DNA of 64,000 bases, from positions 1 through 64,000 of the forward strand of contig NZ_JBHRRZ010000003.1 of NCBI RefSeq assembly GCF_042643265.1, read 5' to 3'. This document shows, piece by piece, positions 17,343-26,755 of this stretch. Positions within the stretch are counted from its first letter, which is position 1; every line of letters starts with the position of its first letter. The DNA is from Virgibacillus_O sediminis (lineage in GTDB: Bacteria; Bacillota; Bacilli; Bacillales; Amphibacillaceae). The position numbers and the translations under genes are program-made. The notes beneath the pieces are model-generated. The model did not search any database. It was not told the origin of the DNA and saw nothing but the letters and a program-made list of their open reading frames with translations.

Positions 17343-18143
17343 TCATGAATATTTTTTTATAAATCCCGATACCAGTTTACCAAAAATCTCGGGTTTTTCC
17401 ACATGAATTGCATGCCCGGCATCTTCTACAATCGTTAATGAGCCCGCAGAGCACTTTTTCGCCATGGAACGGTTGATTTCTATAAATTTCTCATCGTACT
17501 CTCCTGCCAATAAAAGTACGGGAAAATTCAAAGATGCGAGTTTATCCCACCAAGAAGGCTGGTTGCCTGTCCCCATCCCTTGCAAGGATTGTGCCAGACC
17601 TTTCTCCGACTGTGACAGGCGCTCTTCCCTGACTGCATCTCGAATGGAGGCAGGAAGCCTTTTTTGGCTCTCAAATAAAGGAATATTTTCCCAATAATCA
17701 ACGAAAGAAGTGATTCCTTCCCTTTCAATCCAGGAAGAGAGTCGAGCATCTTTTTCTAATCTTTCCTTCTTTTCCTCGCCTAATAGACCGGGTGACGCGC
17801 TCTCTAGTACAAGGGTTTCCACTAGGTCAGGATATGTGACGGAAAAAGACAATGCAGTCCTCCCGCCCATAGAATATCCGGCCAAGTGAAATTTGTGTAA
17901 TCCGAGAAAGCCAAAAAGTTTATGAAGATCACGGCAGCAATCCTCCATTGTTCGGATGGAAGGTGTTTCAGTCTTTCCGTGTCCCGGCAAGTCCACCGTA
18001 ATGATTTTCATACCGCCTGAATACTTGCGAATAAAATCGGACCACGTAGAACTGCTGCCGGTGAAACCATGAAGCATAACCAAAGGAGTTCCCTCGCCAT
18101 GTACCTGATACCAGTAGGATGCATCATTAATATTAAAATACAT
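17343..18143 (-). CDS. menH: MenH, SHCHC synthase (alpha/beta hydrolase)
   Basis: A 266-residue alpha/beta-hydrolase fold protein that releases pyruvate to form SHCHC in menaquinone synthesis. The nucleophile elbow GYSMGG (about 90), the HGFTGSS oxyanion loop (about 25) and the final DAGHAIHVEKP histidine complete the triad pattern. The start ATG 18143 overlaps the menD end by 11 nt and has GGGAGTG upstream; the in-frame start at 18179 would lie deeper in menD. Translation is probably coupled to menD. Confidence 0.9.
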   Translation of the reverse strand: MYFNINDASYWYQVHGEGTPLVMLHGFTGSSSTWSDFIRKYSGGMKIITVDLPGHGKTETPSIRTMEDCCRDLHKLFGFLGLHKFHLAGYSMGGRTALSFSVTYPDLVETLVLESASPGLLGEEKKERLEKDARLSSWIEREGITSFVDYWENIPLFESQKRLPASIRDAVREERLSQSEKGLAQSLQGMGTGNQPSWWDKLASLNFPVLLLAGEYDEKFIEINRSMAKKCSAGSLTIVEDAGHAIHVEKPEIFGKLVSGFIKKYS

Positions 18144-19887
18144 TCCCGAGATCACTCCCGGCAAGCAATTCTTCTTCAATTGCCTGCCACTTCCCCCTAT
18201 GCCACTCAGCGTTGAGAACTCTATCTGTCTGCACTTCTATGATGGACAATCCTTCATGTAGGTAGCCTTCTTCCAGTGCTTCCTTCAATTCATCCAAATG
18301 CCCGGCTTTCTTATAAGTACCGCCGTACATGTGAGAGGCATATTTGAATTCGATATCTGTCGGTGTCCCGAATAGAGCTTCAAAATGCTTTTCATTTTTC
18401 AAATGCGGCAGAAAGGAAAAAATCCCTCCGCCATTATTATTGATCAAGAGAATGGTGATATTTAGTCCATAATGCTTCGCTGCCAGGAGTCCATTCATAT
18501 CGTGGAAGAATGACAGATCACCAAGCAGCAATGTCACGGGATTTCCAGCCGCGGCAGCACCTAAGCCGCTTGACACCATCCCATCAATTCCATTGGCACC
18601 TCGGTTGGCATGAATGCGGATCCGCTTTTCTGTCGTCAGGAAAAAGGTGTCTACGTCCCTGACCGACATGCTGTTCCCGGTGTAAAGCCTGCTTCCATCA
18701 GGAATTACTTCCATCATTCCCCGTACGGCTTCGCCTTCTGTAATGGCCGGTTCTGTACCAGCCTTCAAATGTTTCTTGGAAACCATATTCGCTTTCTGCC
18801 ATTTCTCCAACCATCCTTCCTCCATGGAGAGTTGCTCTTCCATAAGAGCTTCACACAGGCTCGCCGGGTCTGTGTAAATAAAATGGGCATGGATGCCAGC
18901 CGGCTCCCTGTACCCTGAGTTATTCTCAATGATGAAATGCTCTGCCTGTTTATGCTCCTTCGTGAAGAATAAATACGGTTTGGAAACCGGCATAGCACCG
19001 AAACGGATGACAAAGTCAGGCTCCAGTAACGTTCTAATTTCTTTATTTCTCATAAAGGCATCATACGACTCAATAATATGTTTCTTTGAGTGGCCGCCGG
19101 CACGAATTTGGGACAGGGGATCGGCAAGCAGCGGAATATCCCAGGCATCAGCCAATTTTACAATGGAGGCTGCAAAAGTTTCATCGGTCTGTGGCCCACA
19201 GACAATAATCCCTCTTTTCTTCTGCCGCAAGCTCTCTATCATTCGATTTACCTGATGTTTATCCAGTGTTTTGACTCCCTCTTCTACTATTGCTGACGGC
19301 TGTCCAGCCTCCCCATCATTTTCCCAGATATAATCCAAGCTGAAATCGGGCATCAAAGGTTCTCTTAAAGGGAAATTCAAATGAACTGGCCCGGAATTCC
19401 CTTCCGTTGCCATATAGACAGAGCGAGCTGCCTTGCTTCTGACATAAGCCAGCATGGACTCAGAGGAATCAGGCAGGGCCATTTCATGAAACCATTTGAC
19501 ATATTCACCGTATAATTTCAATTGCTCAATAGCTTGAGGTGCACCCACATCCCGCAGTTCATGCGGCCTGTCTGCAGTAATTACAATTAATGGGACACGG
19601 CTGTAGTGAGCTTCCACAATAGCCGGATAATAATTGGCGGCGGCTGTCCCCGAAGTACACAGAAGTACCACAGGCCGGTTTGTTTCCTTAGCCAGTCCCA
19701 ACGCAAAAAAAGCGGCAGATCGTTCATCGAGAATGATCCACTCTTTTAAAGCATCATGTTCAGTAAGCATCAAAGCCAATGGGGTGGAACGGGAACCCGG
19801 AGAGATCACTGCATCTGTGATTCCCTGCCTGGCCAGTTCATCTGTAAAATTGGCTGTATAACGTGTTAGATGTTCTGTATGGTCCAT
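18133..19887 (-). CDS. menD: SEPHCHC synthase (ThDP-dependent)
   Basis: A 584-residue thiamine-diphosphate enzyme joining 2-oxoglutarate to isochorismate. ILDERSAAFFALG (about 51-63) carries the catalytic glutamate region, and GDLSFFHDMNG (about 435) with INNNGGG forms the ThDP-Mg site. ATG 19887 has AGGAGA 7 nt before it. The ATG at 19891-19893 overlaps the menF stop and is too close to the ribosome binding site. The gene is directly behind menF. Confidence 0.95.
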   Translation of the reverse strand: MDHTEHLTRYTANFTDELARQGITDAVISPGSRSTPLALMLTEHDALKEWIILDERSAAFFALGLAKETNRPVVLLCTSGTAAANYYPAIVEAHYSRVPLIVITADRPHELRDVGAPQAIEQLKLYGEYVKWFHEMALPDSSESMLAYVRSKAARSVYMATEGNSGPVHLNFPLREPLMPDFSLDYIWENDGEAGQPSAIVEEGVKTLDKHQVNRMIESLRQKKRGIIVCGPQTDETFAASIVKLADAWDIPLLADPLSQIRAGGHSKKHIIESYDAFMRNKEIRTLLEPDFVIRFGAMPVSKPYLFFTKEHKQAEHFIIENNSGYREPAGIHAHFIYTDPASLCEALMEEQLSMEEGWLEKWQKANMVSKKHLKAGTEPAITEGEAVRGMMEVIPDGSRLYTGNSMSVRDVDTFFLTTEKRIRIHANRGANGIDGMVSSGLGAAAAGNPVTLLLGDLSFFHDMNGLLAAKHYGLNITILLINNNGGGIFSFLPHLKNEKHFEALFGTPTDIEFKYASHMYGGTYKKAGHLDELKEALEEGYLHEGLSIIEVQTDRVLNAEWHRGKWQAIEEELLAGSDLGNVF

Positions 19888-19889
19888 AT

Positions 19890-21278
19890 TCATTCTCCTA
19901 AAACTGTCAGCATTGGTAAGAATTTAATATTCGTTTCTTGGTATTCCTCCTTAGGGTCCGAGTCGGCTACTACCCCACAACCGGCGAATAAGGATGCCTC
20001 TTTTCCCCGAATAAGGGAAGAACGGATTGCTACAGCGAACTCACCATTATTATTGCTGTCAAGCCACCCGATAGGAGCACCGTACCACCCTCTGTCAAGA
20101 TACTCATGTTTTCGGATGAAATCCAATGATTTCTTCCTTGGTGTACCCCCAAGCGCTGGAGTGGGATGCAATTGTTCAATGATATCAAAAATGCTGTATC
20201 CCTCTTTTAACCTGGCAACTACAGGTGTATATAAATGCTGCAGGTTTTTAAGCGGATAGAGTACCGGCTCTTCAGGAATTGATATATCGGTGCACCGGTA
20301 CGCCAAAGCATTTCTGATCATACTCACTACAAAGTCGTGTTCTTGACGGTTTTTCTCATCATTTAACAGTTCTCTGCCAAACCGCTCATCTTCTTCCGAT
20401 GTTCTTCCTCTCGGCGCGGTGCCTGCCAGACATGTCGACAAGAGTCTGTTTTCCTCCAGGCGGACAAGCCTTTCTGGAGTCGCTCCAACAAAGCAGTCAT
20501 CGCCCTTTTCAAAAGAAAATATATAGCTGTTGGATTGGGTATCCATCAGTCTCTTCATTATTTTGCCTATGTCAGCTTTCCGATCAAATTTGAGACGCAG
20601 CTCGCGGGCGAGTACAATTTTTTCGGCTTTCCCCTGTTGAATTTCCTCTGTAGCCCGACGAACTGCTTCCTTCCATTCTTCCGGGCCGATTTCCTCCCTG
20701 GCTGTCACATAAAAATCCTGTGTTGGTCTTTTGCTGCCGGCAAGCAGTGTTCCACCCATTTCCTGAACCTGCCTGGACAGCTGTACAGGATGGTCTCCCT
20801 CCTGGACATAAACATTAATGGTTAAATAACATTTCCCCTGTTGCTTCGTTAATATATATTCAGGAATCGTGAAGTGGCCAGGGCGGAAACTCTCCCATAA
20901 CCCCGTTCTTTTCTTAACGGGGTCGAAAGCCATGCCGCCCAGTGCCAGGACACCTGTTCCTGGTACTTTATATGGATTATGGATAACAGCTTCTTTCAAC
21001 ATACGGTCCCACTGTTTTTCCATTAGCTCAAAGCGGTTATCCTCTGCTGTAATTTCAACTGCGCTACCTGCTCCGACCAGGAAAAACTCATCTTCCGTAC
21101 TCGCCCAAAAAACACGGTTCTTTCCCGTGTCCTTTGCCGCCTCAAAAAATTGCAGCGGATTTGTATCAGTTATTTCTTTTGTGATACTTACGAGCCGTGA
21201 ATTATTTTTATTGGGATCCAAGCTTTGGATTGCATGCTGAAGCAGTTCTTTCGTTGTCTTATCCTTTATACCAATCAT
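19890..21278 (-). CDS. menF: isochorismate synthase
   Basis: A 462-residue chorismate-binding enzyme making isochorismate, the first committed menaquinone step. C-terminal signatures include ATPERLVRLE (about 270), CLAGTAPRG (about 285), HLYTPVVARL and GTPRKKSLDFI (about 375). CGGAGG lies before the ATG. It is first in menFDHBE and diverges from menA across a 263-bp gap. Its promoter is not clear to me. Confidence 0.95.
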   Translation of the reverse strand: MIGIKDKTTKELLQHAIQSLDPNKNNSRLVSITKEITDTNPLQFFEAAKDTGKNRVFWASTEDEFFLVGAGSAVEITAEDNRFELMEKQWDRMLKEAVIHNPYKVPGTGVLALGGMAFDPVKKRTGLWESFRPGHFTIPEYILTKQQGKCYLTINVYVQEGDHPVQLSRQVQEMGGTLLAGSKRPTQDFYVTAREEIGPEEWKEAVRRATEEIQQGKAEKIVLARELRLKFDRKADIGKIMKRLMDTQSNSYIFSFEKGDDCFVGATPERLVRLEENRLLSTCLAGTAPRGRTSEEDERFGRELLNDEKNRQEHDFVVSMIRNALAYRCTDISIPEEPVLYPLKNLQHLYTPVVARLKEGYSIFDIIEQLHPTPALGGTPRKKSLDFIRKHEYLDRGWYGAPIGWLDSNNNGEFAVAIRSSLIRGKEASLFAGCGVVADSDPKEEYQETNIKFLPMLTVLGE

Positions 21279-21476
21279 TAGCTTAAACCTCCGTTACTGC
21301 ATAAATAACAGAATATCATATCTATTTTATTCTCTTTTTATTTGTTTCTCAAGGAAAGGGAGTGATATTTAATAATTTAAATAACTGTTCTACAACCAAA
21401 ATGAAGTATCCCCATAATGTGCGCTTCTTCCAAAACATATCTCCTGACATAACGGCTGGAACGAACAAAACCCGCA

Positions 21477-21505
21477 TTGACACCTAATGGCAAATTACTT
21501 AATAT
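21477..21505 (+). promoter_or_regulatory. menA promoter
   Basis: TTGACA (21477-21482) and TAATAT (21500-21505), 17-bp spacer, about 30 nt before the menA ribosome binding site. Confidence 0.75.
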
Positions 21506-21541
21506 TAGTATGATATTGTCACATTCCAGGAGGAGTTTTAA

Positions 21542-22477
21542 ATGCAATCTACAAATAAAATCGATGTTAAGAAAGCATTGAATGAAAAAGAGGGATTCCA
21601 GGTATGGTGGCGCCTGCTTCGCCCCCATACACTTACAGCCTCATTTGTCCCCGTTTTTATCGGATCCATGCTTGCTTTGACTGAGGAATCTATAAATATT
21701 ATATTATTTCTTGCAATGCTCGCAGCCAGCATGCTTATCCAATCCGCAACCAATATGTTTAATGAGTATTATGACTTTGTACGAGGACTAGATACGGAGG
21801 ATTCTGTAGGTATTGGCGGAACAATCGTCCGAGATGGAATAGCACCAAAAACCATCCTGAATCTTGCATTGGTCTTCTTTGGTATTGCGATTCTGTTGGG
21901 AGTTTATATTTGTATGCAGTCCAGCTGGTGGATAGCGGTCATTGGTTTAGTCTCAATGCTATTCGGCTATTTATATACTGGAGGGCCTGTACCGATTGCT
22001 TACACCCCGCTTGGAGAGGCCTTTTCCGGTTTCTTCATGGGAACGATCATCATCGGGATCAGCTACTTCATCCAAACCGGAGAGCTGACTGCCGGAGTTG
22101 TTTTGGTCTCCGTGCCTGTCGCTCTGTTCATCGGTGGAATTATGATGTCGAATAACATACGCGACCTTGAAGGTGATAAAGAAAATGGCCGGAAAACCAT
22201 AGCTATTCTTTTAGGCAGAAAAAATGCCATACGCTTTTTAGCAGGCATGTTTATAGCTGCCTATATAGCCACCGCGATTCTAATTTTTGCAGGAGTGCTA
22301 CCTTTATGGTCGATTATTACATTTCTGAGCATCCCGAAAGCTGTGGAAGTGATTAGGAAATTCCGCACGAGCAGCACACCGCTGGAAATGATGCCGGCAA
22401 TGACCGCTACAGGAAAGACGAACACCATGTATGGGGTGCTGTTAGGATTATCTCTATTGATCAGTACATTTTTTTAA
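21542..22477 (+). CDS. menA: 1,4-dihydroxy-2-naphthoate polyprenyltransferase
   Basis: A 311-residue UbiA-family membrane prenyltransferase that attaches the isoprenoid tail. It has about eight or nine helices and two aspartate-rich loops for the diphosphate, NMFNEYYDFVRGLDTED (about 76-92) and NNIRDLEGDKENGRKT (about 204-219). AGGAGGAG precedes the ATG. It is followed after 13 nt by menI and is divergent from menF. Confidence 0.95.
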   Translation: MQSTNKIDVKKALNEKEGFQVWWRLLRPHTLTASFVPVFIGSMLALTEESINIILFLAMLAASMLIQSATNMFNEYYDFVRGLDTEDSVGIGGTIVRDGIAPKTILNLALVFFGIAILLGVYICMQSSWWIAVIGLVSMLFGYLYTGGPVPIAYTPLGEAFSGFFMGTIIIGISYFIQTGELTAGVVLVSVPVALFIGGIMMSNNIRDLEGDKENGRKTIAILLGRKNAIRFLAGMFIAAYIATAILIFAGVLPLWSIITFLSIPKAVEVIRKFRTSSTPLEMMPAMTATGKTNTMYGVLLGLSLLISTFF

Positions 22478-22490
22478 GGAGATGCTTTAA

Positions 22491-22883
22491 TTGAACAGCT
22501 TTAATAATACACTGATGGAAGCCTTGGGAATGGAAGTTCTCTCCCTGAAAGAAGACGCTGTTCTGGTGACTATGCCTGTAGATGGACGGACACGCCAGCC
22601 AGCAGGATTCCTGCATGGCGGTGCTTCCGCGGCCCTTGCAGAAACCGCAGCAAGTATAGGAGCGGTTTCTCATGTCGATGTAGATAAAGTGAATATCTTC
22701 GGAACAGAAATCAATTCCAGCCACATCAAGAGCAAACGGGACGGAGTAGTTACAGCAAAGGCAATTCCTATTCATAAAGGAAAAACTTCCATGGTATGGG
22801 AAGTGAAGATTGTAGATGAACAGGAACAGCTCATAAGCATCTCCAGATGTACGGTAAGGATCATGCCTAAAACCGGGAAATAG
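22491..22883 (+). CDS. menI: hotdog-fold 1,4-dihydroxy-2-naphthoyl-CoA thioesterase
   Basis: A 130-residue PaaI/YuxO-type hotdog thioesterase. The motif GFLHGGASAALAETAAS (about 38-54) contains the His-Gly and catalytic Glu region. Its place right behind menA supports the role of releasing DHNA from CoA between MenB and MenA. The start is TTG 22491 with AAGGAG 8 nt upstream; no ATG fits. The assignment as MenI rests on family and context. Confidence 0.85.
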   Translation: MNSFNNTLMEALGMEVLSLKEDAVLVTMPVDGRTRQPAGFLHGGASAALAETAASIGAVSHVDVDKVNIFGTEINSSHIKSKRDGVVTAKAIPIHKGKTSMVWEVKIVDEQEQLISISRCTVRIMPKTGK

Positions 22884-22898
22884 GAAAGGAGATCAAGA

Positions 22899-23255
22899 AT
22901 GAGTAACCATCTCAATAAGGATCAAATAGAATATTTCAAAAAACGCTTACTAGAGATGAAGGAAGAGAACGAAGAAAAAGTGACAGAGAACAGGGAAAAC
23001 AGCCCGAATGATAACATCCAGGAACTTGCTGACTATGACAACCACCCCGGCGATATGGGTACCGAGCAATTCGAACAGCAAAGGGATGCCGGTCTCAACA
23101 TGGTACGGGAAGAACGACTTCAGGATATTGACGATGCCTTGGAGAAGATCGAGAAAGGAACATTCGGATTAAGTGAAAAGTCCAGGAAAGAAATACCTGT
23201 AGAGCGACTGGAAGCATTACCTACTGCCCGTAACCTTGTAGAAGAGGAAGAATAG
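22899..23255 (+). CDS. TraR/DksA-family protein without zinc-finger cysteines (YteA-like)
   Basis: A 118-residue, strongly charged helical protein with an N-terminal coiled coil and the C-terminal pattern GTFGLSEKSRKEIPVERLEALP. In TraR/DksA relatives four Cys occupy this region; here they are replaced and the whole protein has no Cys, so no zinc finger can form. The relation to B. subtilis YteA, which lies near the men genes, is by pattern and place. The ribosome binding site is AAAGGAG. A possible role with RNA polymerase is family inference only. Confidence 0.8.
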   Translation: MSNHLNKDQIEYFKKRLLEMKEENEEKVTENRENSPNDNIQELADYDNHPGDMGTEQFEQQRDAGLNMVREERLQDIDDALEKIEKGTFGLSEKSRKEIPVERLEALPTARNLVEEEE

Positions 23256-23258
23256 AGG

Positions 23259-23298
23259 AACAAAGAAGAGCTGACCAACTGGTTAGCTCTTCTTTGTT
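23259..23298. terminator. bidirectional terminator after the yteA-like gene
   Basis: AACAAAGAAGAGCTGACC (23259-23276) pairs with GGTTAGCTCTTCTTTGTT (23281-23298) around a 4-nt loop with one wobble pair. Confidence 0.9.
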
Positions 23299-23331
23299 GC
23301 ACCAGAATTTTTTATCGGCCTGCATAAAGAA

Positions 23332-24390
23332 TCAGTCTTCTAAAGGATTCAGACTCTCCTTTCCAGTCAGTGACGAAAGCATGTTGACAAGCAGCTCGAT
23401 CTCCTCCTCCATATCTTTTAGGCTGACAGTTTCGACCGGAGAGTGCATATACCTTAAAGGCAGGGAAACTAAAGATACTGGCACACCCTTGCCGGTCAAC
23501 CGCATCCGGTCAGCATCGGTTCCCGTCATCCTAGGGGTAAGTTCATACTGAACATTCATTTTCAATTTTTCAGCTGTCTCTTCCAACATCTTATTTATTT
23601 TAATGTTTACCGGTGCCCCTTTTGCCAATACCGGCCCATTTTCCAAGCGGACATCTCCGTGCTTATTTTTATTTACTCCCGGATAGTCAGTAGCAAATGT
23701 TACATCACAGGCAATCGCCAAATCCGGTTGGATTCCAGCAGCTGCAAAATAAGCTCCTCCCATATTGGTTTCTTCATTGACAGTGCTGGCTGCATAAATA
23801 CCTACCTTAGTTCCGCCCTCAGCCAATCGTTTCAGCACCTCCGCTACAATGAAAGCACCCGTCCTATTATCAAGCCCTCGTCCAGAAACATAACGGTCCA
23901 TCAATATCTCTGATTCCCTTTTATAAACAGCCAGGTCCCCTATCTGTACATGTGCTTTTGCCTCAGCTTTCGTTTTGAACCCACAGTCAATAAAAAGATC
24001 GCTCAAGTCAAAGTCATCTTTCAAACCGCCATGGTGCTGCGCATTAACTCCAATTACTCCAGTAATAGTTTTACCTGCACCGAGGACTGTCACCTTCATT
24101 CCTACTGCAGCTTTGGGATTAATCCCCCCCATTTTTTCAAAGTGGAGAAAGCCTTCCTCATCCACACGATTTATAACAAGCCCGATCTCATCTATATGGC
24201 CGGCAATCATTACCTTGAATGGTGCCTCGGGATTCAATATCCCTATGGCATTTCCGGCATGGTCAGTCCTAATTTCATCTGCAAATCCCTTTACATAATT
24301 AATCCATTTCTTCTGTATTTGCATCTCCATGCTGGATGGGGATGGGGTATGTAACAGCTCCAATAAAAAATCTTGATTATCTATAGACAA
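23332..24390 (-). CDS. M42-family metallo-aminopeptidase (glutamyl aminopeptidase/cellulase-like)
   Basis: A 352-residue M42 peptidase. Metal-site and catalytic motifs are AGHIDEIG (about 62-69), SGRGLDNRTG (about 168-177) and VNEETNMGGAY (about 200-210). It is a likely cytosolic aminopeptidase of the YtoP/YsdC/YhfE group; the choice among these cannot be made from this text. The start is TTG 24390 with AGGAGG at ideal distance. The long open frame up to 24492 has no ribosome binding site. It converges on the yteA-like gene. Confidence 0.9.
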   Translation of the reverse strand: MSIDNQDFLLELLHTPSPSSMEMQIQKKWINYVKGFADEIRTDHAGNAIGILNPEAPFKVMIAGHIDEIGLVINRVDEEGFLHFEKMGGINPKAAVGMKVTVLGAGKTITGVIGVNAQHHGGLKDDFDLSDLFIDCGFKTKAEAKAHVQIGDLAVYKRESEILMDRYVSGRGLDNRTGAFIVAEVLKRLAEGGTKVGIYAASTVNEETNMGGAYFAAAGIQPDLAIACDVTFATDYPGVNKNKHGDVRLENGPVLAKGAPVNIKINKMLEETAEKLKMNVQYELTPRMTGTDADRMRLTGKGVPVSLVSLPLRYMHSPVETVSLKDMEEEIELLVNMLSSLTGKESLNPLED

Positions 24391-24590
24391 TGGATTTCCT
24401 CCTTTTATTTGTTTGTTTTCATCATAGCAAATAACATGGTAAAGGAGAAACATCCTATCAAGAGAGAACTGGTAGATGTCCCAGCATGCCATTGTCTTTT
24501 GCCTATGTCTCTCGCCCTGCCTTTAGACTTTACGGAGGAGGGATTAATCGGTAAAATTTAAAATAACTGATTAACGAGGAGCGAGCATAT

Positions 24591-25145
24591 ATGGAATTGA
24601 ATGACTGGTTTGAAAAAGGAATGTCACCAGACACGTACATCGAGTCGATGAATAAGCATAAGGAAAATCTCCTGCATGTGTATGACCATTTTCAACTGCC
24701 TGAGGATGAAGAAGTCTTTAGACAAATAAAGGACAGGAATCTGAGGGCGATCATATTGACCGAGGATTGGTGTGGAGATGCCATGATGAATGTACCAGTG
24801 CTCCTTCGCCTTGCGGAAGCAGCTGATATCGATATCCGTATGCTACTGAGGGATGAGAACCTGGAATTAATGGACCAATATCTGACCAACGGCACATCCC
24901 GATCCATTCCCATATTCATTTTTATAGATGAGAATGGAAATGAAGCAGCAGTCTGGGGACCGCGTGCCAAAGAAGTCCAGCAATTTGTAGACAATGCAAA
25001 AGACGCCCTGCCCGAAAAAGATGCGGAAGGGTATGAACAAAAATTCAAGGAGATGCTCTTCTTCATGACAAAAACTTTTCGGGACAACCAGGACTTCTGG
25101 CTGGATACCTATAAAAGTATCAAACAAGAGCTCAAGAGAATATAA
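24591..25145 (+). CDS. thioredoxin-fold protein with a single active-site cysteine
   Basis: A 184-residue soluble protein of the Thioredoxin_9 type. Where thioredoxin has WCxxC this protein has EDWCGDAM (about 58-65), so only one Cys remains. That excludes a normal dithiol-disulfide cycle and would fit a monothiol role, perhaps with a low-molecular-weight thiol (inference). A conserved cis-Pro region SIPIFIFID follows (about 104-112). GAGGAG precedes the ATG. Monocistronic, ended at 25151-25186. Confidence 0.82.
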   Translation: MELNDWFEKGMSPDTYIESMNKHKENLLHVYDHFQLPEDEEVFRQIKDRNLRAIILTEDWCGDAMMNVPVLLRLAEAADIDIRMLLRDENLELMDQYLTNGTSRSIPIFIFIDENGNEAAVWGPRAKEVQQFVDNAKDALPEKDAEGYEQKFKEMLFFMTKTFRDNQDFWLDTYKSIKQELKRI

Positions 25146-25150
25146 TATAA

Positions 25151-25190
25151 AGCAATGGCTGACATCATTGAATGTCAGCCATTGCTATTT
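25151..25190 (+). terminator. terminator after the thioredoxin-fold gene
   Basis: agcaatggctgaca (25151-25164) pairs perfectly with tgtcagccattgct (25173-25186), followed by ATTTG. Confidence 0.8.
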
Positions 25191-25246
25191 GTATAAGCAT
25201 CCCCGCTTTCCACCATACTAGATAAATGTGTGGGGTGAAATGGATT

Positions 25247-26245
25247 ATGTCGATAAAACTATTCAAACAAGTCTACTATAACATTCCTATAATCATTAGA
25301 CTGCTGCTCATTATTGTTCTCATCATGACGCTTGCCGGAACTGCTATCCACTATATTGAACCGGATCAGTTCCCTACCGCATTTGAGGGGGTCTGGTGGG
25401 CGTTTGTCACTGCTGCTACAGTGGGGTATGGGGATTACGTTCCTTTGAGCCTGCCCGGAAGAATTCTTGCATTGCTGTTAATATTGACAGGTGGAGGACT
25501 TATAGCTTTCTATATCTCACGCTTTTCTGCTGTTGCAATCAACCATGAATATAATCTAGAAAAGGGGAAAGTTGCTTTTAAAGGCGGAGGGCACCTTGTA
25601 TTTATAGGATGGAATGAACGTACCAGGCAGCTTGTTGATATAGCATTGGACAAGAACCCCGATTTACGCATTGTCCTTATTGATCGTACCCTGAACTCTC
25701 TTGCTTACCAGCACTATCCTGTCCATTTCATTCATGGGGATGCAACAGAAGATTATACATTGCAACAGGCAAACATAAAGCATGCAAAGTGTGTCATTAT
25801 AACAGCGGACACAACAGAGAAGGAGCGGCAGGCTGACAATTTCACCATTCTGACAACCGTAGCGGTACGAGGCAATAATGAGGATATCCCCATCATTGCA
25901 GAGATTCTGTCGGGAATACAAGTCGAGAACGCCATTCGGGCAGGAGCCACCACCATCTTGAGAACAAATGATTTCATGAGTGCCCTTTTGTACCACGAAA
26001 TGTCCAGAGATAAAGCTGCCATGCCTTTTGAAGACACATTGAACCTATTGAAAAGCCAGGCATTCCGCCATAGAAATGTCCCTTCTGAACTGGTAAACCA
26101 GACGTTCCAAGCGGCCTCCAAAAAACTTCTTCTTGATCAAATGCTACTGATCGGTATATTAAGAGAGAAAGAATGGATGGTGAACCCTGGACATGAGTTC
26201 CGGCTTCAAAAAGATGATATACTTATCTGCCTTCTTCCTAGGTGA
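25247..26245 (+). CDS. yugO: two-TM potassium channel with RCK (TrkA-N) domain, YugO-like
   Basis: A 332-residue protein: TM1 at about 14-36, a pore helix with selectivity filter TVGYGD (58-63), TM2 at about 70-90, then a Rossmann-type RCK domain (GHLVFIGWN near 109) and a C-terminal TrkA-C-like part. It is a K+ channel gated from the cytosol. YugO of B. subtilis mediates biofilm electrical signalling; its place beside yugI and pgi here supports orthology. ATG 25247 has GGGGTG at good distance. I see no mstX gene beside it. Confidence 0.88.
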   Translation: MSIKLFKQVYYNIPIIIRLLLIIVLIMTLAGTAIHYIEPDQFPTAFEGVWWAFVTAATVGYGDYVPLSLPGRILALLLILTGGGLIAFYISRFSAVAINHEYNLEKGKVAFKGGGHLVFIGWNERTRQLVDIALDKNPDLRIVLIDRTLNSLAYQHYPVHFIHGDATEDYTLQQANIKHAKCVIITADTTEKERQADNFTILTTVAVRGNNEDIPIIAEILSGIQVENAIRAGATTILRTNDFMSALLYHEMSRDKAAMPFEDTLNLLKSQAFRHRNVPSELVNQTFQAASKKLLLDQMLLIGILREKEWMVNPGHEFRLQKDDILICLLPR

Positions 26246-26343
26246 ACTGGGGCATCAATTTATTTTTGCTATATCAGCTTTCTTCTGATATAATAATATA
26301 TTGTGTAAAAAGAATCGAATATAGGTATAGGAGTTGTTCAAGC

Positions 26344-26709
26344 GTGAGTGTAAAATTTGAGAGCGGGCAAATAATTGAAGGTAAAGTTACTGGGATTCAA
26401 CCATACGGAGCATTTGTAGCCCTGGACGAAGAAGTTCAAGGGTTGGTTCATATTTCTGAAATTACCCATGGATATGTAAAAGATATAAATGAACATTTAT
26501 CCGTCGGTGAAGAAGTCAAAGTGAAGGTATTAAACGTGGATGAAGAAAAGAATAAAGTATCTCTGTCCATCCGTGCTACAGAAGAAGCACCGAAAAAACC
26601 TGCTGGCAATCCAAGAAATAATTCCCCTAAACAGCAGGATAATGATACTGCCGGCTTCAATACATTAAAAGACAAGCTGCAGGAATGGATCGACCAATCT
26701 AAAAAATAA
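26344..26709 (+). CDS. yugI: S1-domain RNA-binding protein YugI (general stress protein 13)
   Basis: A 121-residue protein with one S1 domain (about 5-75: GKVTGIQPYGAFVALDEEVQ, HISEITHGYVKDI, SLSIRATEE), a Pro/Lys/Asn-rich linker and a short helix GFNTLKDKLQEWI at the end. It is close to B. subtilis YugI throughout. S1 domains bind RNA or ribosomes; the precise role is unknown. The start is GTG 26344 with AGGAG 10 nt upstream. The open frame back to 26242 has no ribosome binding site. Confidence 0.9.
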   Translation: MSVKFESGQIIEGKVTGIQPYGAFVALDEEVQGLVHISEITHGYVKDINEHLSVGEEVKVKVLNVDEEKNKVSLSIRATEEAPKKPAGNPRNNSPKQQDNDTAGFNTLKDKLQEWIDQSKK

Positions 26710-26714
26710 AGCGA

Positions 26715-26755
26715 TAAAGGCATAGTCATAGAGATATGGCTATGCCTTTATTTTA
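26715..26755. terminator. bidirectional terminator between yugI and the DUF378 gene
   Basis: taaaggcatag (26715-26725) pairs with ctatgccttta (26740-26750), then TTTTAT. The DUF378 stop codon is at the edge of the hairpin. Confidence 0.85.
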
